In this document: positions 30,821-44,654 of the stretch, one piece after another
Layout of the letters: every line of letters begins with the position of its first letter
Position numbering within the stretch: position 1 is the first letter of the stretch
Source: Dimorphilus gyrociliatus
Lineage: Eukaryota > Annelida > Polychaeta > Dinophilidae
Direction of reading: 5' to 3'
Length of the DNA stretch: 64,000 nt
Assembly: GCA_904063045.1 (NCBI GenBank)
Contig: CAJFCJ010000043.1
Span: forward strand, 65,581-129,580
Program-made: the position numbers and the translations under genes
The notes under the pieces: generated by a model
Told to the model about the DNA's origin: nothing
The model's input: only the letters and a program-made list of their open reading frames with translations
The model's database searches: none

Positions 30821-33800
30821 CTACCTCCATTTTTGTTTTCTTCTAGAAATAAATGAAATTATTGATATATTTGAATGAAATGGTAAATTTAAAAATGAAA
30901 ATAATAGACAACAAACAACGGAAAATTGTTTATCAATATTTTGAAAAGTTTCAATAAAGTAAAAAGTTATAATAAAGACATGAAAAAAAACTACCATACA
31001 AAAGCTCTTCAATAATTCATAATTTGTTTCATAGTGACTATGATAGCCTTTAGTTGAGCTATTCACAGACTTTAACCTCAGTACTATTTGAAGGCCTAGA
31101 GAAGATATTGTGCAAACTGAACAAGAAAATAGAAACACATAATAAAAGTAATAATCATTATGATAGACATTCAGAGTGATTAAAGGATTGCAGAAAGGAA
31201 ACCAAAAGTAATTATCCTCTTTCTTTATTAAAAAGTAAGAAAAACAATTAAATTCTTTAATGAGATTAGATAACATTCTATTTACATAAAGAATTATAAA
31301 CTTGATTGTAAACCCTAACAAAACAGCCAATGAAAATGACTGGAAGAGAAGAAATTTTTCAATCATTTTCTCTTTTATCACCATTTGCCAAATGATTGAA
31401 AAGAATCTATGAAAAATATTAAAAATTAAAGAGATGTATAAGAAAACTGTAAATGTAAAACAATTCCAAATTGGTGAAAAATCATCTTTTTTGTAAAATT
31501 CATGAACAAAATTTTTCTTTTTAAATAGTCCTATTATTTTGAAAATGTATAAAAGTATAATCAGATCATTGGCAATTGCAAGTGAATATCTTAAATAGAA
31601 TGAAAATTTTGGTATTCTCCTCTCAATTATAAGCAATATGTATAAAAGTAAATATAAGAAAATAATAATTATATAGAATATAAATAATATTGAAACTTGA
31701 TATTCTAAACTTTTTCCATCTTCTTCAGTTAAACATAATTTTAAAATTGTTATGTTGTGTAAACAATTCAATTTTTTAAATTTTTTAAATAATTTCAACT
31801 GGCAACAAATAATATTGTCATCAACATACAATTCTGCCAAGTTTACCAGTTGATTTTTTGTTAGAAAAACTCTCCAATTTTCATTGGCAATAAATGCTTG
31901 GCGAAAATCCAAATATGTTAATAGACCAAAATATTTTGGAAAATGTAAATTTTTAATTTCACTAATTCTATTAAAACTTATATTGAGCTCTATCAGATTG
32001 TTCATATTTTCAAACATGTTAAAATCTATATAAGATAGTAAATTCTTTGAAAAGTCAATATATCTTAAATCTTTTAGAGTAGTTAGAGATTCTTTATTGA
32101 TTTCTCCTATAGAATTTCTTCTTAAAATCAAAGTTTGTAAATGAATTGGAAATGAAATATTTAATGAGCTTTTCTTATTCAATTTATCATATTCAAATTT
32201 GATATCAATCAATTTCAACACAATTAGATTGTTAAACAATTTTAAATAGATATTTTGAAAGTTACTGTCAATTCGTCCATTTTGAATAATTAGACTGGTT
32301 ACTGAATGCATTTTGTGTTGGTGGTTAGAAAATGCAAACTCATTCAAGCGTAGCAGAAATACTGATTTAAATGTTTGAATCTGAGTCAATTCGCTAAATG
32401 AAAATCTGGATTTTCTACAATGAATTTTATGGGAGAAGAGACAATTACAATCTGGTAGGCAGGTAACATTTGAACAATATAGTTCATCAATTCCATTTGG
32501 ACAGTTGTTAATACCATCACAAAGTTCAATGAGGTTGATGAATAATTTCTTTGGTTTACAAGAGAAAAATCCCTTAGGTTTAAAGCTATCTGTTTTGTTG
32601 TACAGCAAGAAGGCTTTAGCAATTTTTTCATTTGCAAAATGAAGGAAGGGAATAGAGTTTAAAATTTGAAACTATCCAAAATGTTATGTTTTTTAAAATA
32701 AAACCAATTCCCTTCCTTCCACACTTAGGCCTTCTATTTCTTACCACAATTCAGTTCATCATCTCCTAGTGGACAGTGTTTTAACTCATCACAAACCAAT
32801 CTGATATCAATGCAATATTGATATTCTTTACATCTGTATTGATTAAATAGACATTTCTTTTGAATATTACAATTTAGATGTCCTTCCTCATGTTTTAAAG
32901 GATAAGATACTAATCTTTCCATACTGTCATATTTTATCTCACATATTTCACTAAAAAATAAAAATCATTTTTGAAAGGATTTATCTTAGTGATAAGAAAA
33001 ATTTTAAACCTATTAATTTTACTAAAATCTTTAATATTCAAATCAATTTTGAATAATTTAAAATCACTAAATGATTCATTTTTGCATATTTGCCTTCTTT
33101 CATCACTGAAATCAATGCAATTTCTTTCATTATCGCAAAATTTCACTTCTGCAATACATTGATAATTTTCACATTGTCTACAAAAAGGGAATATTTTGGA
33201 ATTGTGGAAAAATTTCGGAATTTTTTGAGAAATTTTCAGAATTTATCACACCTTTCACCTTTGCTTTGATTACAAATTGGAAAATCTGGAAAAAATAATT
33301 GATTTTGTTTTGAAAACACTCATTGAGAATTTTTGGAAGAGTTTTACGGCAAAATTCTTCATCCGAATAATCGTTGCAATCATCAATAAAATCACAAACA
33401 AATGTTGAAGAGATGATTAGGGAATTTTTACAAATGAAATAATTAATATTTAAGCAATTTGTCTCATCAGAATTGTCTCCGCAATCATCGATTCCGTTGC
33501 ATATATATCTACTATTGATACAGATTGATAGATCTCTACAAAAGAAGCTATTGCGACTAGTGCATTCCATTATGATATTTAAAATTGGGTCATGTTGAAT
33601 TTTTATAAATTCATTTTCTAAGTGGAAAATTTTTAAGTATATTTTACCAAATATTTTGAATACAAACTGGTATATAATGATTTTTCACAAATAACATAAC
33701 TCATACCCAAAACATTATCACAAGGGCTGACAGTAAAAGTTACTAAATCATTATCACCCTCTTCCAATACCAGGCAGATGTAGTCATCATTGGTAAAATA

Positions 33801-36128
33801 TGAATATTTCCTTAAAAAATTTTATAAAAAATATATAGAGTTTTTGTAATTTAAAAACAGATAATTAAAAAGTAGCATTACAAATTTGGAAACTTTAAAA
33901 ATGGTATATTAAAGTCATTCAATGTTTTAATTTTGAATTGATGACCTAAATTCTTTTCAACTTTAAAAACTATGAAAGAAAATTAAAAAAAAAATAAACT
34001 AGTCAAAAATATGTAGCTTTTTGAACATACTTGAATTGTATATCTGATCACCTCTATTATATCTGACAGTAGGAAAGAGACTGACAATAACATTGACGTC
34101 ATCATTGCTCTTTAGAGCAAAATTAGTTAAATTTCTTTGCTGACAAAAATCTACTGTCTTGTTTAAAGTGTAAAAGAATTTTGAATGAAAACGATAATAG
34201 CAAAAAGAATGATATGATATTTGTACTATTGAATTTTCAAAAAGAGGGCAAACTGTTGAGAGAAAGAGAGTGAGTGTGAGCTTGAAGGGAAGATTATCAT
34301 CTACCTAATGCCTGTTCATTTCCACACATTAAATGAACACTTATTGTATAAGAAGTGTATGGCAGATCAGGTGCATTTAATAGTTCTGTTGTATGGCAGT
34401 CTGACAGTGTTTTTATATTTCTACCAGAACAATCAATTGCCAGTAAAGCATCTCTAATTTTTTCAACTCTTCCAAATTCAGGCAAAACCTGTCCACTTTT
34501 ATAACCAAATTCTTTGCAAAATAGCTATATTTTTTTTCAAAGTAATAAAAGTATTTACTTTTTTTTTCTATTTATTTATTTATTTTACATTTGCATTCAA
34601 TTTTGAAAAACTTTCACTGGAAATTAACCACCAATTATTTTCATGAAATACATCCAAAATACCAGATATTTTATCAAGGTCAATTGAATTTTTCCCCTCT
34701 TTGTCAATATTCCTTAATCTAAATTTAAAAGCTACAAAAAAATTGATTTTATTGATATTATTTTCAGGAATCTAACCCATAAAAAAGAATTTTGAAAATA
34801 TCTTACAATTTGTTTTGAATTTTTGAAAAAATTCACCAGATTTATCAGTAAAATTTACATAAATTAAACGATTTTTGTCAATAATTTCAATATCATCTTT
34901 ACATTTAATGAAATATATCCGTGATTTCACTAAATATCGACAAATGCGGAAACATTTCCTTTTTTTCTTGATCGATAAATCGGGATATTTCTCAATTTGG
35001 AAATATTCATGAATCCGATAGAATTTAAAATCCAATTCGTTGTCGGGAACTTTATTAAAACGCTTACATATTGAAGTGTACATCGAATTAAAATATTTTC
35101 CTGGATAAAGGATATTATTGATAACATTGATAAGATAAAGAAAGACAAGTACTTCTAATTATTTTATACAAAACATTGGGTAAGTAAAAATGTCCATATT
35201 TTTTACAAGCAATTTCCTTATCATTAAAATTATTTAAAGAGTTAAAGAAAAAATACGATAATGGCAATAATTTCAATTTAATTTTCCTTTGACAATTAAT
35301 ATAGCATTCCATCCATATCTCTTTTCTTCTTATCTCAATACTCTTATCTTTTGAAAGGAATGCAATATAGTTTGTATTATAGGATTGGAGTCTTTTGTAA
35401 TATTTCTTATTTAACATATAGACGTTACGACACAAAATTTTTTTTTCTTTATAATTTCCACTATTATTTAGGCAAACTCTGTAAGATTCGTGAAATATTC
35501 TCGCATAAATATGACTCTTCCTTACACTTTGAGAATAAAAATCTGGAAAAAAAAAATTCTAGAAAAAATTTTTTTTTTTCTTATTTTTTTTTTTTACATG
35601 TTTTATTTGTTTTCATACATAAAACAGTCATTGGACTATCTCCAATAATCGATTCCACAAGTTTGCAATCATCTTCTTTACAATTTAATGATAAACTACA
35701 GGTGATATTACTTGGCATAGAGGCTTAAATATAACAATCTTTTACTAATAACCTATATCATCATTCTTGTACTACTACTACTACTTACATAATAGATAAA
35801 TACTCAACAATGAATCATAGCCCATTTTCTTGCACAAATATTTACCATGAAATTTTGATTGCTTTTTCAATTTTCTATCATAACAAATGTTCATTTGGGA
35901 AATTTGAAGAAATCCATAACAATATTCCAATGTACATGTATGCTTTTGAGGATGAAAATTTATACTCATATTACTACTTTCAATATCATAACTAATCCTT
36001 CCATTCTCTATACGCAAGTTGCTCCTGAGTCTCCTATACCTACGAGATGATGATCTAAAAACAGTTCTATCAGTTTCACATAGTATAAACAAGAGAACAA
36101 GTCCAATTAAACTCTGATTGTACATCAT
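30821..36128 (-). CDS. SRCR-CTLD-LDLa-LRR seven-helix receptor (most intact copy)
   Basis: The start at 36128 gives a signal peptide (SLIGLVLLFILCE). SRCR module 1 spans about 36060-35600 (YLCKKMGYDSL, CSLSLNCKEDDCKL). Module 2 is at 35435-34772 (EIACKKYGHFYLP). Module 3 is at 34735-34297 (ISGILDVFHENNWW, FCKEFGYKSGQ, AIDCSGRNIKTLSDC). The lectin domain is at 34265-33650 (SFCYYRFH, VDFCQQRNLTNFAL, YICLVLEEG, SYVICEK). Five LDLa modules follow (ICNGIDDCGDNSDETNC, CDFIDDCNDYSDEEFC, CDNERNCIDFSDE, CDELKHCPLGDDELNC, CDGINNCPNGIDELYC). The last exon (about 32670-30821) carries LDLa 5, leucine-rich repeats and seven helices without introns. LDLa-LRR-7TM matches LGR type C receptors, so peptide sensing with G-protein coupling is plausible. 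Helix 3 ends FHRF and helix 7 has NLPFHSN instead of NPxxY, so coupling may be altered. Exact borders of the small exons are approximate. Confidence 0.75.
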
Positions 36129-36670
36129 CTTAATGATTCATCCATCCCTTAAAAATTTGGAGTGAATTTTGTCCTTTTTTTTTATAATAATGTTTCTATT
36201 TTAATTAAATGGCATGCATCTTTTTTCAATACTACTTCATTGTTCAAACATATGAAAAGATTGAGGTAGAGTATCGTCTGTATTATTAAAAAAATCAATT
36301 ATCAATCAATTTAGCCTAGATAGAAAATACTTTGAGTTGGTATACTTGGTTGTATTGTAATTGTAGGAGTTTCTGTTCCTTCAGAACAGTATTTATCCTT
36401 TCAAATCATTTACCAACTTATCAAAAAGGTTAGCCGTCATCTTTTACTGTCAAACAGTCTATTGTCCTACAAAATAGAATTCTTTCTAAAGTGCTAAAAG
36501 CTATCTCTACAAAAGAAGAGTACTTCTATAGTTGTTTTATATCTAAAGTCTACTAAATATGGATATGGTCATTATATCCAAATGCACAGTTTGCCAGTTC
36601 AATTACAGAATTACTCCTATAAACATCATTAGCAGTTTATGAATTAATAATTAAAAAAGTTTATTAAAAA
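36129..36670. other. Intergenic with R1 fragment at 36345-36480
   Basis: The fragment (TTGGTTGTATTGTAATTGTAGG, then TTCAGAACAGTATTTATCCTTTC) is the minus-oriented terminal part of R1. The rest is AT-rich without exons. Confidence 0.5.
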
Positions 36671-37056
36671 TCATATTTTATAGTTTTCTTTTAATGATGG
36701 TAATAAGCTGTTCAAAAATGTTCCAATTTTGAATACCATCTCTGACTTTTTAGCTCCTTTAATGTCAAAAAACACGCTATCCTTTAGAAGTTTGATGCCT
36801 ATCTTCTCTTTTCCGTCACCGAGATCCTTTAGAAAAATTGAAAAGATTAAGAGGAGGAACCTGCACAAAACATTCTACAAACATAGTAAAAGAATGAACT
36901 AGGACTAATGTCAATAATTGACAAATTCAATTCTTGTATCATATCCAATGCTCTAAATATACAGAAATTTGTCTCTAACAATTCAGAATTGTTCTTTGGA
37001 TAGAATCTTTTTGGTTTTATGTAATGTTTAAAGTACAATTCCAAAACATCAAACAT
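36671..37056 (-). CDS. Small two-exon protein, unrecognised
   Basis: An ATG at 37056 opens FDVLELYFKHYIKPKRFYP and continues to SPSSFFYY at about 36884. A phase-0 GTTTGT...AAAG intron of about 55 bp leads to a second exon starting DLGDGKEKIGIKLLKDSVFF and ending KENYKI at the stop near 36671. The product is about 109 residues, basic, with a beta-rich middle. I do not recognise a family. It lies between two receptor genes on the same strand, so it could be a decayed piece of something larger, but no receptor module is visible in it. Confidence 0.4.
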
Positions 37057-37307
37057 TATACCAACTTCATAACATTTGTCATAAAATTGAACAACTATGA
37101 TGTAAAAGGGGGAAAAAAATTTCGTATTATATAGAAATGTAAAATAGGCCTACACTTTTTTTACATGACCTTAACCTTACTAGTGATTATTTATAATTAC
37201 TTTTAAATTTGTAATTTTTCATCAAACCCTCCTCAATTTTCTTGCTGGAGACGAAGAAAAGACGGTAAAAATTGATGTTAAATTGTATTTACTGCTGTTA
37301 ATATTTT

Positions 37308-40300
37308 TTACTTGTATTTGATCATTTTTATATTCCATAGATACTTAATATTCATTTGAGAATAGATTAAAGGATTAACAATAGAGTTTACTGATAAAAA
37401 GATAATAAATGCCCAAATATACGTATCGTGTGTCAAAATACTCTTTTCAAAACACGCCATAAGACCTTAATAAAATTTTGAAATAGTTTGACAAACAAAG
37501 ATTAAGGGATTAAAAGATTAAAAGATTAACAAACTAAAATAGGATAATGGAAACCAAGTAAAGAAATTTGACATGACAATTATTGCTCCAATTTTAATGA
37601 CTTTTTGAATTCTCTTATTCTGTTCAATTCCTGATAAAATGAAACTCTGTTTTTTGATAAAGTAAATAATATTGCAGTAAAAAAATGTAATTATTGCGCA
37701 ATTTATTGACGTGAAAACTGCAAAAATAAAAAATGAATATAACCATCCATCAGATTTTTCATTAGTTAAATTTAAAGTAAAACATATAGGATATCTTGCA
37801 TAGTATGACTGAAAAGATAAGAAGAGATTGTTGTCATTACTTTAAAGTTACTGTTTTAATGAGAATAGAGTACATTAAATGCAAAATAGGGTAATAATGA
37901 CAAAATGAATGCAATTAATATAGAAATAGCAATAATGATTATTGATTGGAGTTTTGTAAAATCAACAAACTTTAATCCATTTTTTACCATAGAAAACTTT
38001 TGATATGTAATTATGAAGACAGTGATTTGTGATAAAATTGATGAGAAACTGGCCAATAATCCAGCAATTGTACATAATCCGCTATTTTTCCATTCTTCTG
38101 CCCCTTCGATAAAACTACTGGAAATCAATCTATCCTTTACTCCTATTATTATGAAATAAATGCTAAAGGTAAGATCTGAAATATAGAGTAATAGTTGAAA
38201 TCTGTGAATGCTCTTCTTCAAACTCTTTATTGATGTTACTAGACAAAATGTATTCAAAAAGAGACTAATTATTGAAAAACTATTCGCAAAGACTGAAAAT
38301 GTTAATAGTAATTATACTTTTATTTTTTTTAAATTGGACATTTCCAATTGACCTACTTTTTAAAAAATTTGAATTAATTATCTCTCCACATGAATTTTGT
38401 TGCAATAATTTTGGTAAACATTCTTCTAATTGAAAATTATTGACAAAACAACAATATTTGAATTTATCAGATATTAATCTCTTTAGTGACAATACATTGC
38501 TAAACATTTTCCTGACAGGATCTTTCAATTTAAATTCAACATTCTTCATATGGAATTCTTGTAAATTTTCCAAATTTTTCAAACATTCTTCGCATAGTTC
38601 AAATATTTTCGAATTTGAAATATTTAAATATTTTAATTGAATTGAATTATTGAATAAAAGCCGAGAGACATTTTGAAAGTTATAAAATCTTATTGTTAAC
38701 CTTAAAAGTGAACTTTTAAAAACATTGCCAGTAATCTCAGATATTCTACTATCTATTAGAATGATATGTTGAAGAATATTTAAATTTTTAAAAGTGTTTG
38801 AATTTAGGGAGCGAATATTATTTTTAGTAAAATTAACAACAACAATATTTGAAAGAATTTTCACAAAATGAATATTTGTAATATTTCCATTAACAATAAC
38901 CAATTTAGTTGTATTGGCACTGAGTAATAGTTGAAGAGTTTGTAATGCTGAAAAATTGAATAGTTCTACTATTTTCCATGTATATTTTGTATTGTCTTTT
39001 ATAAAAGTATTGTTTATTGCTTTCCAACAGTAGATTTTTATAAATTGATTACAATAGCAATTTATAGGACAAACAATTTTTTCAATATTTTTATCTTTAT
39101 TATCCATTAGAGGGCAACTAATCATATTTCCAATCCATTCTAAACTGTCGAACATATTATAGAATCGACATTTAAACATATTCTTTGCAAAAAAAACATC
39201 TTTAAAATTTTTAATTTTGTTTTTTTTTTAAAAAAAAAGTTTGAATATACTCTAATATCTAATATACAAACATTTATCACAATTTTCTTCATCTTCACCA
39301 AATATACATTGCGTAATACCATCGCATACGAGGCTGCTGGGAATACAATACCCAAGTTCGCTTAAAGGCTTTTGCAGAATGATTAAGGCAAAAAATTAAA
39401 AAGAAAACAGTTATTTTATTATCATCTTTATTACATTTGTTCTGCATAAGAAAAGGTTTATTTTTTGATTGCATTTATTTTCACATAGAGATGGTTGGTA
39501 TCCATAATAAGAATTTTTATCTTTAAACATATGAAATGTATGGAAGTCATCACAAGCTGAGAAAAGGGAAGAAAATATTTAATTTATATTTTATTGCTCT
39601 ATCATTTATTTTATGGATATTTTTGTCACACCATTGTAAGAGTCTACTTGCGATTTTACTGAATCTGCAGCAATGGAAGAAAAACAAAACAATAGAATAA
39701 TAATGATAACTAGGATAGTAAAGTTTCATCTTCTTTCTGCAATACTTACATGGAACGATTACAGAGAAATAAGAATTTGATTGTGGAGGGCTCAATACCA
39801 ATTTAAGGGCATGTTTTCTCGATTCATCATCATTTTTATCCCGTAAATCCAAGATAGTCTTTTCATTTTTTGAAATTTCAGATTTACAATAGGTCAAATA
39901 ATCTCCTTTCTGCGTATCAACGCAAATTAAGCGTGCCTCCTCCTTTATAGTTGCATAGATATAATTTTCTATTTCAATAGATAAAATAATTGGAAAATGA
40001 ATGATAAAAAAATAGAGTTTTTTAAGCCTATATAACATATTTTACTTCTCTGTGCAAAATAATCACAATAATCCAGACACTGGTAACTCAAATGGTTAGT
40101 ACTATATATGACGCATTGACCACTTTGGCATCTCCTGAAAATGATAGAGAATTGGCAAAATTTTAAACCAATTTCTATACTTACTGTTCATTTTTTTTAC
40201 ACTTTTTGAAATCTATTTTTTGCAGTTTTTATAAATTTTTTCAAATTATTGATAATCCATTTAATATTGAAAAAAATTTGTTTTTTTCAAAACTTACTAC

Positions 40301-42960
40301 AATTATGCTCATCACTCTTATCAGGACAATCATTGCTATAATCACATACAAGATGCACGGCAATTTCTCTTGAACCGTCTAAACAAGAAAATTTGTCGGC
40401 CTCTCCAAATGTACAGTTGATCTCGTCACTTTTATCATGGCAATCATAGAATGTATCGCAGACATATTTAACATTTATACAATATCCATCGGAATGACAG
40501 TTAAAGACTGGATTGGTTTTGCATGGTTCTTTTTTACTATTGAATGTCAGATATTTCAGTTTATCAACCGATTTATCTATCACTTCTTATCGGTGAAAGA
40601 GTAGATGATATCAAAAATGATATTTCAAAAATTAACTAATTAACTACCATATTTAGCTTTGCAAACAAAATATTGAAATAGTTTTTCATCAAATTTACAA
40701 GGAAAAAATGAATAGACGTCAAAATAATTTGATTTTCTAAAATATCCGCAACCGTCTTTCATTAAACTGTACATTTCTGCATAACTGCAAAATTAGTGTC
40801 TTGTATATAAAAAATTATATAAATTATAATAAATAAAAAGAGAATATTCACTCTAATTGGTTATTATCTGTCAAACTGGGATTTAACATTCCAACGTATT
40901 CAAATGGAACACCATCGCTAGTCAGAAAATTCAAATACGTATCATTGTAGGAAAATCCTATTTTGTTATTGAATATATTGTTTTTTAAAAGTTTGTCAGT
41001 AAAACAACAAACAACAACCTATTGGTATTTTATATAGTGGCATTGGCCTACTAAGGTTATCAAGTCCCATTTCCCATGAATTGATTGCAAAATATATAAA
41101 CTTGGCTTCATCTCTGAATGACACACCCGATATATTTGTCTGGCAAATTGTACTAGCTTGAGTAAATGTTGACAAACTACTATCAACAGATTTGCAAATG
41201 TAATAACAATATTTTACGAAAATAAAAGCGTTTGAACATTCTGGAAACTTTTTTGGGCAGCCTGTTAAAAATAAAAAAAAGTTCAAAATGGAAAATATCT
41301 ACCAGTTTATATAATAATAAAAAAAAACAATCTTATAGTATGATCGTAACAAGTTATCCATAATTCATTGGGATTGATACGATTCAACCAACTTTCGAGG
41401 AAATGTTCAATTCTACACTGGCTTAAGGATGCTGAATTTTTGTTACACTTGATACTAAAATATACAAATGATTTCAATTGTTCAATCTTATTGGCAACCG
41501 TTTTCATTTCAAATTGTCCACTTTTAAAATTAAAATGTTTACATATCAATTGTATTTGATAATAGTTTGAATAAAGACTGGAAACTGGTAAAGAATAATT
41601 TCTATAATAGGCCTCTAGCCTTCCAGAAAATCTTGATTGGTTACTCTTAGAAACCAATTTAAAATTAACATTTGATAGCAAAAACTTGAAATCTAAATAA
41701 GAAAAAATGTCATTGGAAATGGCACAGAAGTTTGTTTTTTTCTAAATTGTTTGTTCAAAATACAACCATTAATACTGGAAAAGTTTGCCAAACTCTTTTT
41801 GTCAAAGCATTTCACACCAAACACTGTATGATCATTAAAATTTAGCCGTCTTTTTACAGTTAAACATTCAGTTATATGTTTAGCGTCGTTTTTACATCTA
41901 TAAACAGATTCTTTCTTCAATTCTCTATTACTCAAGTAGAAGAGAATTTGATACTGATATCTTTTAAATGGTAAACTTGAAGTTAATTCATTGGAGAATG
42001 TCCTTGACATTTTACATAATATTTTTTGAGTAATCAATTCTTCTTCGAATGAATGAAATTCAAATATTAATGGTATAAATCTGTGATTTTTAAAATATCC
42101 TGGAATTTGAAAATTGCTATCAGATTCTTTGTGATTTTCATCAGTAAAAAATAAATTGTTTTGTTTGAAGACAACTCCATGGAATGTTGTTTCAATTTTA
42201 AATTCAAAATTTTCACCAAAACATATTGAATCTGGGCAAAATTTTAGAGATGAGGTTAAATTTTCATCTTTTATCATTTCTAAATGATCAAATTCTATAA
42301 TATTTCCACAGCCTTTATGAGTTGTTTTCAACAGACAAAATGCAGTGTGATTGTTGTAAACTCTTTGATAAACAGTTTTCATATCAATTGTTAAGGAAAA
42401 ATAATCTGAAAGGATTGTTTGTCAATAGATATACTTTTTTCTCTCTCTCTCTCTCTCTCTCCTTCTCAATTATCATCCTTACATGTAAGACTTTTCATAA
42501 AACATTTAACCTTTGTTGCATATTTTGTTAGTAGATCTTGCAACTGAAAGTAACAAAGATTGTTCTCTTCTTCACAGGACATGAAATAAATTCTATTATG
42601 CCAATTCTGTGTAACTTCAATATGAGCTTCAACTCTATACTCATCAAATTCTGAGAATTCTGAACAAAACCTTTCAATATCTCTCCTCTTCTCCATAAAC
42701 AGTAAATATCTGTGAGTGTAATGTTTCAAGCTCGTACTAACATAGCCCATACAGTATTCTCTATTGCAGATTTCATCGGCAAAATCCAGTTCTAATTCAT
42801 CTAACATTAGCAACTGTTAAGACAAAAAAATATGCTGGTTACTGTCTTTTTTATGGAAGATATCCCTCCCCCTCCTCCCTCTCCTTACATTTACATTTTG
42901 TATGGATTTCCTTAGTATACAACATAAGAAACAACTGACTATGCCTTTGTACTGAAACAT
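37308..42960 (-). CDS. SRCR-CTLD-LDLa-LRR seven-helix receptor, one frame anomaly
   Basis: A candidate signal exon at 42960-42895 (GIVSCFLCCIL) leads in phase to an SRCR part at about 42820-42480 (ADEICNREYCMGY, FMSCEEENNLC). Two more SRCR modules follow (KILCKMSRTFSNEL, YRCKNDAKHITEC; LICKHFNFKSGQ, IKCNKNSASLSQC). The lectin domain is at 41286-40640 (KYCYYICK, DGCGYF, QYFVCKAKYG). LDLa modules include CDTFYDCHDKSDEINC, CDYSNDCPDKSDEHNC and CDGITQCIFGEDEENC; two others are degenerate. LRRs lie at 39100-38300. Helices 1-4 are at 38325-37860, helices 5-6 at about 37808-37520 (VFTSINCAIITFFYCNIIYF), and helix 7 after a phase-1 intron (SVNSIVNPLIYS). The helix 3 end is YQK. Between the LRR and helix 1 (about 38300-38330) the frame changes; either a 25-bp intron or an indel is required, so status is uncertain. 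Confidence 0.7.
42429..42462. repeat. CT microsatellite
   Basis: A run of about twelve CT units lies inside an intron of the receptor gene, next to the splice acceptor side. Confidence 0.8.
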
Positions 42961-43569
42961 TTGCACCATTCAAAAATCTCTCCTCAAACAATCAGTAATT
43001 TATAAGACTTTTCCAAATCATGCTTCAGATGATTAAATAGATGCTTTGTTCAATGAAAAAATATACCAAACTTTTGTCGAAAGAAACTTAAAGCTAGAGA
43101 AAAGGATTTAATTAATTTACTTTTGAAAGAGACTGCAAAATGAATCCAAATGAAATGCAACAACCAGATCTCTTGTTGAGTTAATTAAAAAATTAGATAA
43201 ACTTATGGCTGTGTAAACGTATTAGTTGGGTTTGGAAATATTTTTAACTAGTTTTAATACACTTAAACCAAGGCTTAGTAACCTCCAACTGGAAAATTAC
43301 ATGCTAACCTCTGCAAGATCTGACAAATGTGGTTTAGTTTACAGTCTTCCAGACATCTACCTCATCTAAGCCTACAAGGAAATTGAAATATGGGCTAAGA
43401 GAAGTACAATTTGAGTGTACTTTGTTGTATTGTAATTGTAGGAAATATCTTTTAGTGAACGCTAAATTCAAAAATGCTTTCAGGAAAAGATGTATTAAAT
43501 GCTAAACGAACTCAACACCAAAAGTATATCAAAAGGTGTAAGTATTTTCAGGTTTAGTAAGAAATATAA
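42961..43569. other. Intergenic with R1 terminal fragment
   Basis: The R1 terminal sequence (GTACTTTGTTGTATTGTAATTGTAGG) occurs at about 43417-43443 in minus orientation. No exon is recognised. Confidence 0.45.
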
Positions 43570-43752
43570 TTAAAAAATAATCACATTGTTAGAAATATGT
43601 TGACCGCTTTTTCCAGAAACATCATAGCAAATATCAGCTGTCTCTTTTGTTTTTTCAGTGAAAACCCTCTGCGAAACGTGGGGATCACCATTTCCTCCTG
43701 GAACTATATGTTTACGCGTTTTATGTTGTCTGGATATTAATAAAATAGACAA
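43570..43752 (-). pseudogene. ITIH C-terminal domain fragment
   Basis: The frame reads VPGGNGDPHVSQRVF and ADICYDVSGKSGQHIS, matching ATGDPHFAQNV and KQICYDVTGQMGDFI in the plus-strand gene at 48895-50140. GDPH followed by ICYDV/ICFNV is the hallmark of the inter-alpha-trypsin inhibitor heavy chain C-terminal domain. Only about 45 residues survive. A partial second echo (NGDPNVKAEICQG) lies just upstream at about 43870-43790. Confidence 0.6.
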
Positions 43753-43989
43753 ATGTCATTGATAAAAAATGACATTTTCCCACACTGAAATGTAGCCTTG
43801 ACATATTTCAGCTTTTACATTGGGATCACCATTGATCGCATCTGATAAACTAATGAGACAATATCTGTCACTCAAACCTGTGCATGAAGAACACTTATCA
43901 TAAATCATATAAAAGTATATATATCCTCAGAATTGTTGTAACTTGCATATGCATAAATTGGCCAGGTAATATTGTCCGAGACATTTTTT

Positions 43990-44215
43990 CCCAACCACAA
44001 ATACAATGCTTATGTTTTCTTGATTGTTGGACTTGTCGTATTAAAATTGTTACATCTTATACAACTCTCCTATCCTTTGCCTATAAAAGGGGTTGATTCT
44101 GGCAGTTTGGAACCCTCTACCCCAAAAGGCAACATCTATTTCAACACTTCTACCATATAGTAAGTAATATTGTAAAATCTTTATTAACTATAGTTCATAA
44201 GTGTACACATATACT
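43990..44215 (+). repeat. R1 fragments
   Basis: The segment TTTTCTTGATTGTTGGACTTGTC with AAAATTGTTACATCTTATACAACTCTCC recurs at about 50317-50375. ACTTCTACCATATAGTAAGTA with ATAGTTCATAA recurs at 47356-47420. Confidence 0.55.
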
Positions 44216-44654
44216 TAATGGAATCTTTGCTAAAGGGGAAGACACAACCATAGTAGGTCACCCATGCTTTGTAACTGTCTAAAAATTTAAATTTTGACTA
44301 GGCTGAAATCACTTACTGAAACATTGTTTCAAAATATGGATTTGTTGTAAAAGTTAATTTTAGAAATGATAAGTTAATTTGTAATAGAAATGAAGTAGTT
44401 AAAAACTAGAGAGAGTCATATAAATAAATTTTATTTACTACTCTGATAGAAAATATCCAAATACATTGTGATATGGATAAGCTACGTTTTTTACATATCT
44501 TCCAGGAAAAAGATTTAGGATTCTAATTTGTCATTAGATAGCTCTAAACAAAGGGTTAGTAACAACGAAGTGCTTATAAATTGGTCTAGGGATGGATTAG
44601 GGTTAGAGTTAGAGTAAAACCACAAAACTGTGGGCGTTTTCAACAACATCCAAG
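44216..44654. other. Intergenic with diverged MITE-like relative
   Basis: At about 44490-44650 the sequence has a GGATTAGGGTTAGAGTTAGAG core followed by AAAACCACAAAACTGTGGGCG, resembling the interior and right end of the MITE-like element at 7630-7824. No exon is seen. Confidence 0.4.

Noticed and set aside
38296-38325. A 25-bp intron between LRR and helix 1
   Set aside because: It would restore the frame, but every other well-defined intron here is about 50 bp or longer, so an indel is at least as likely; left open in the gene entry.
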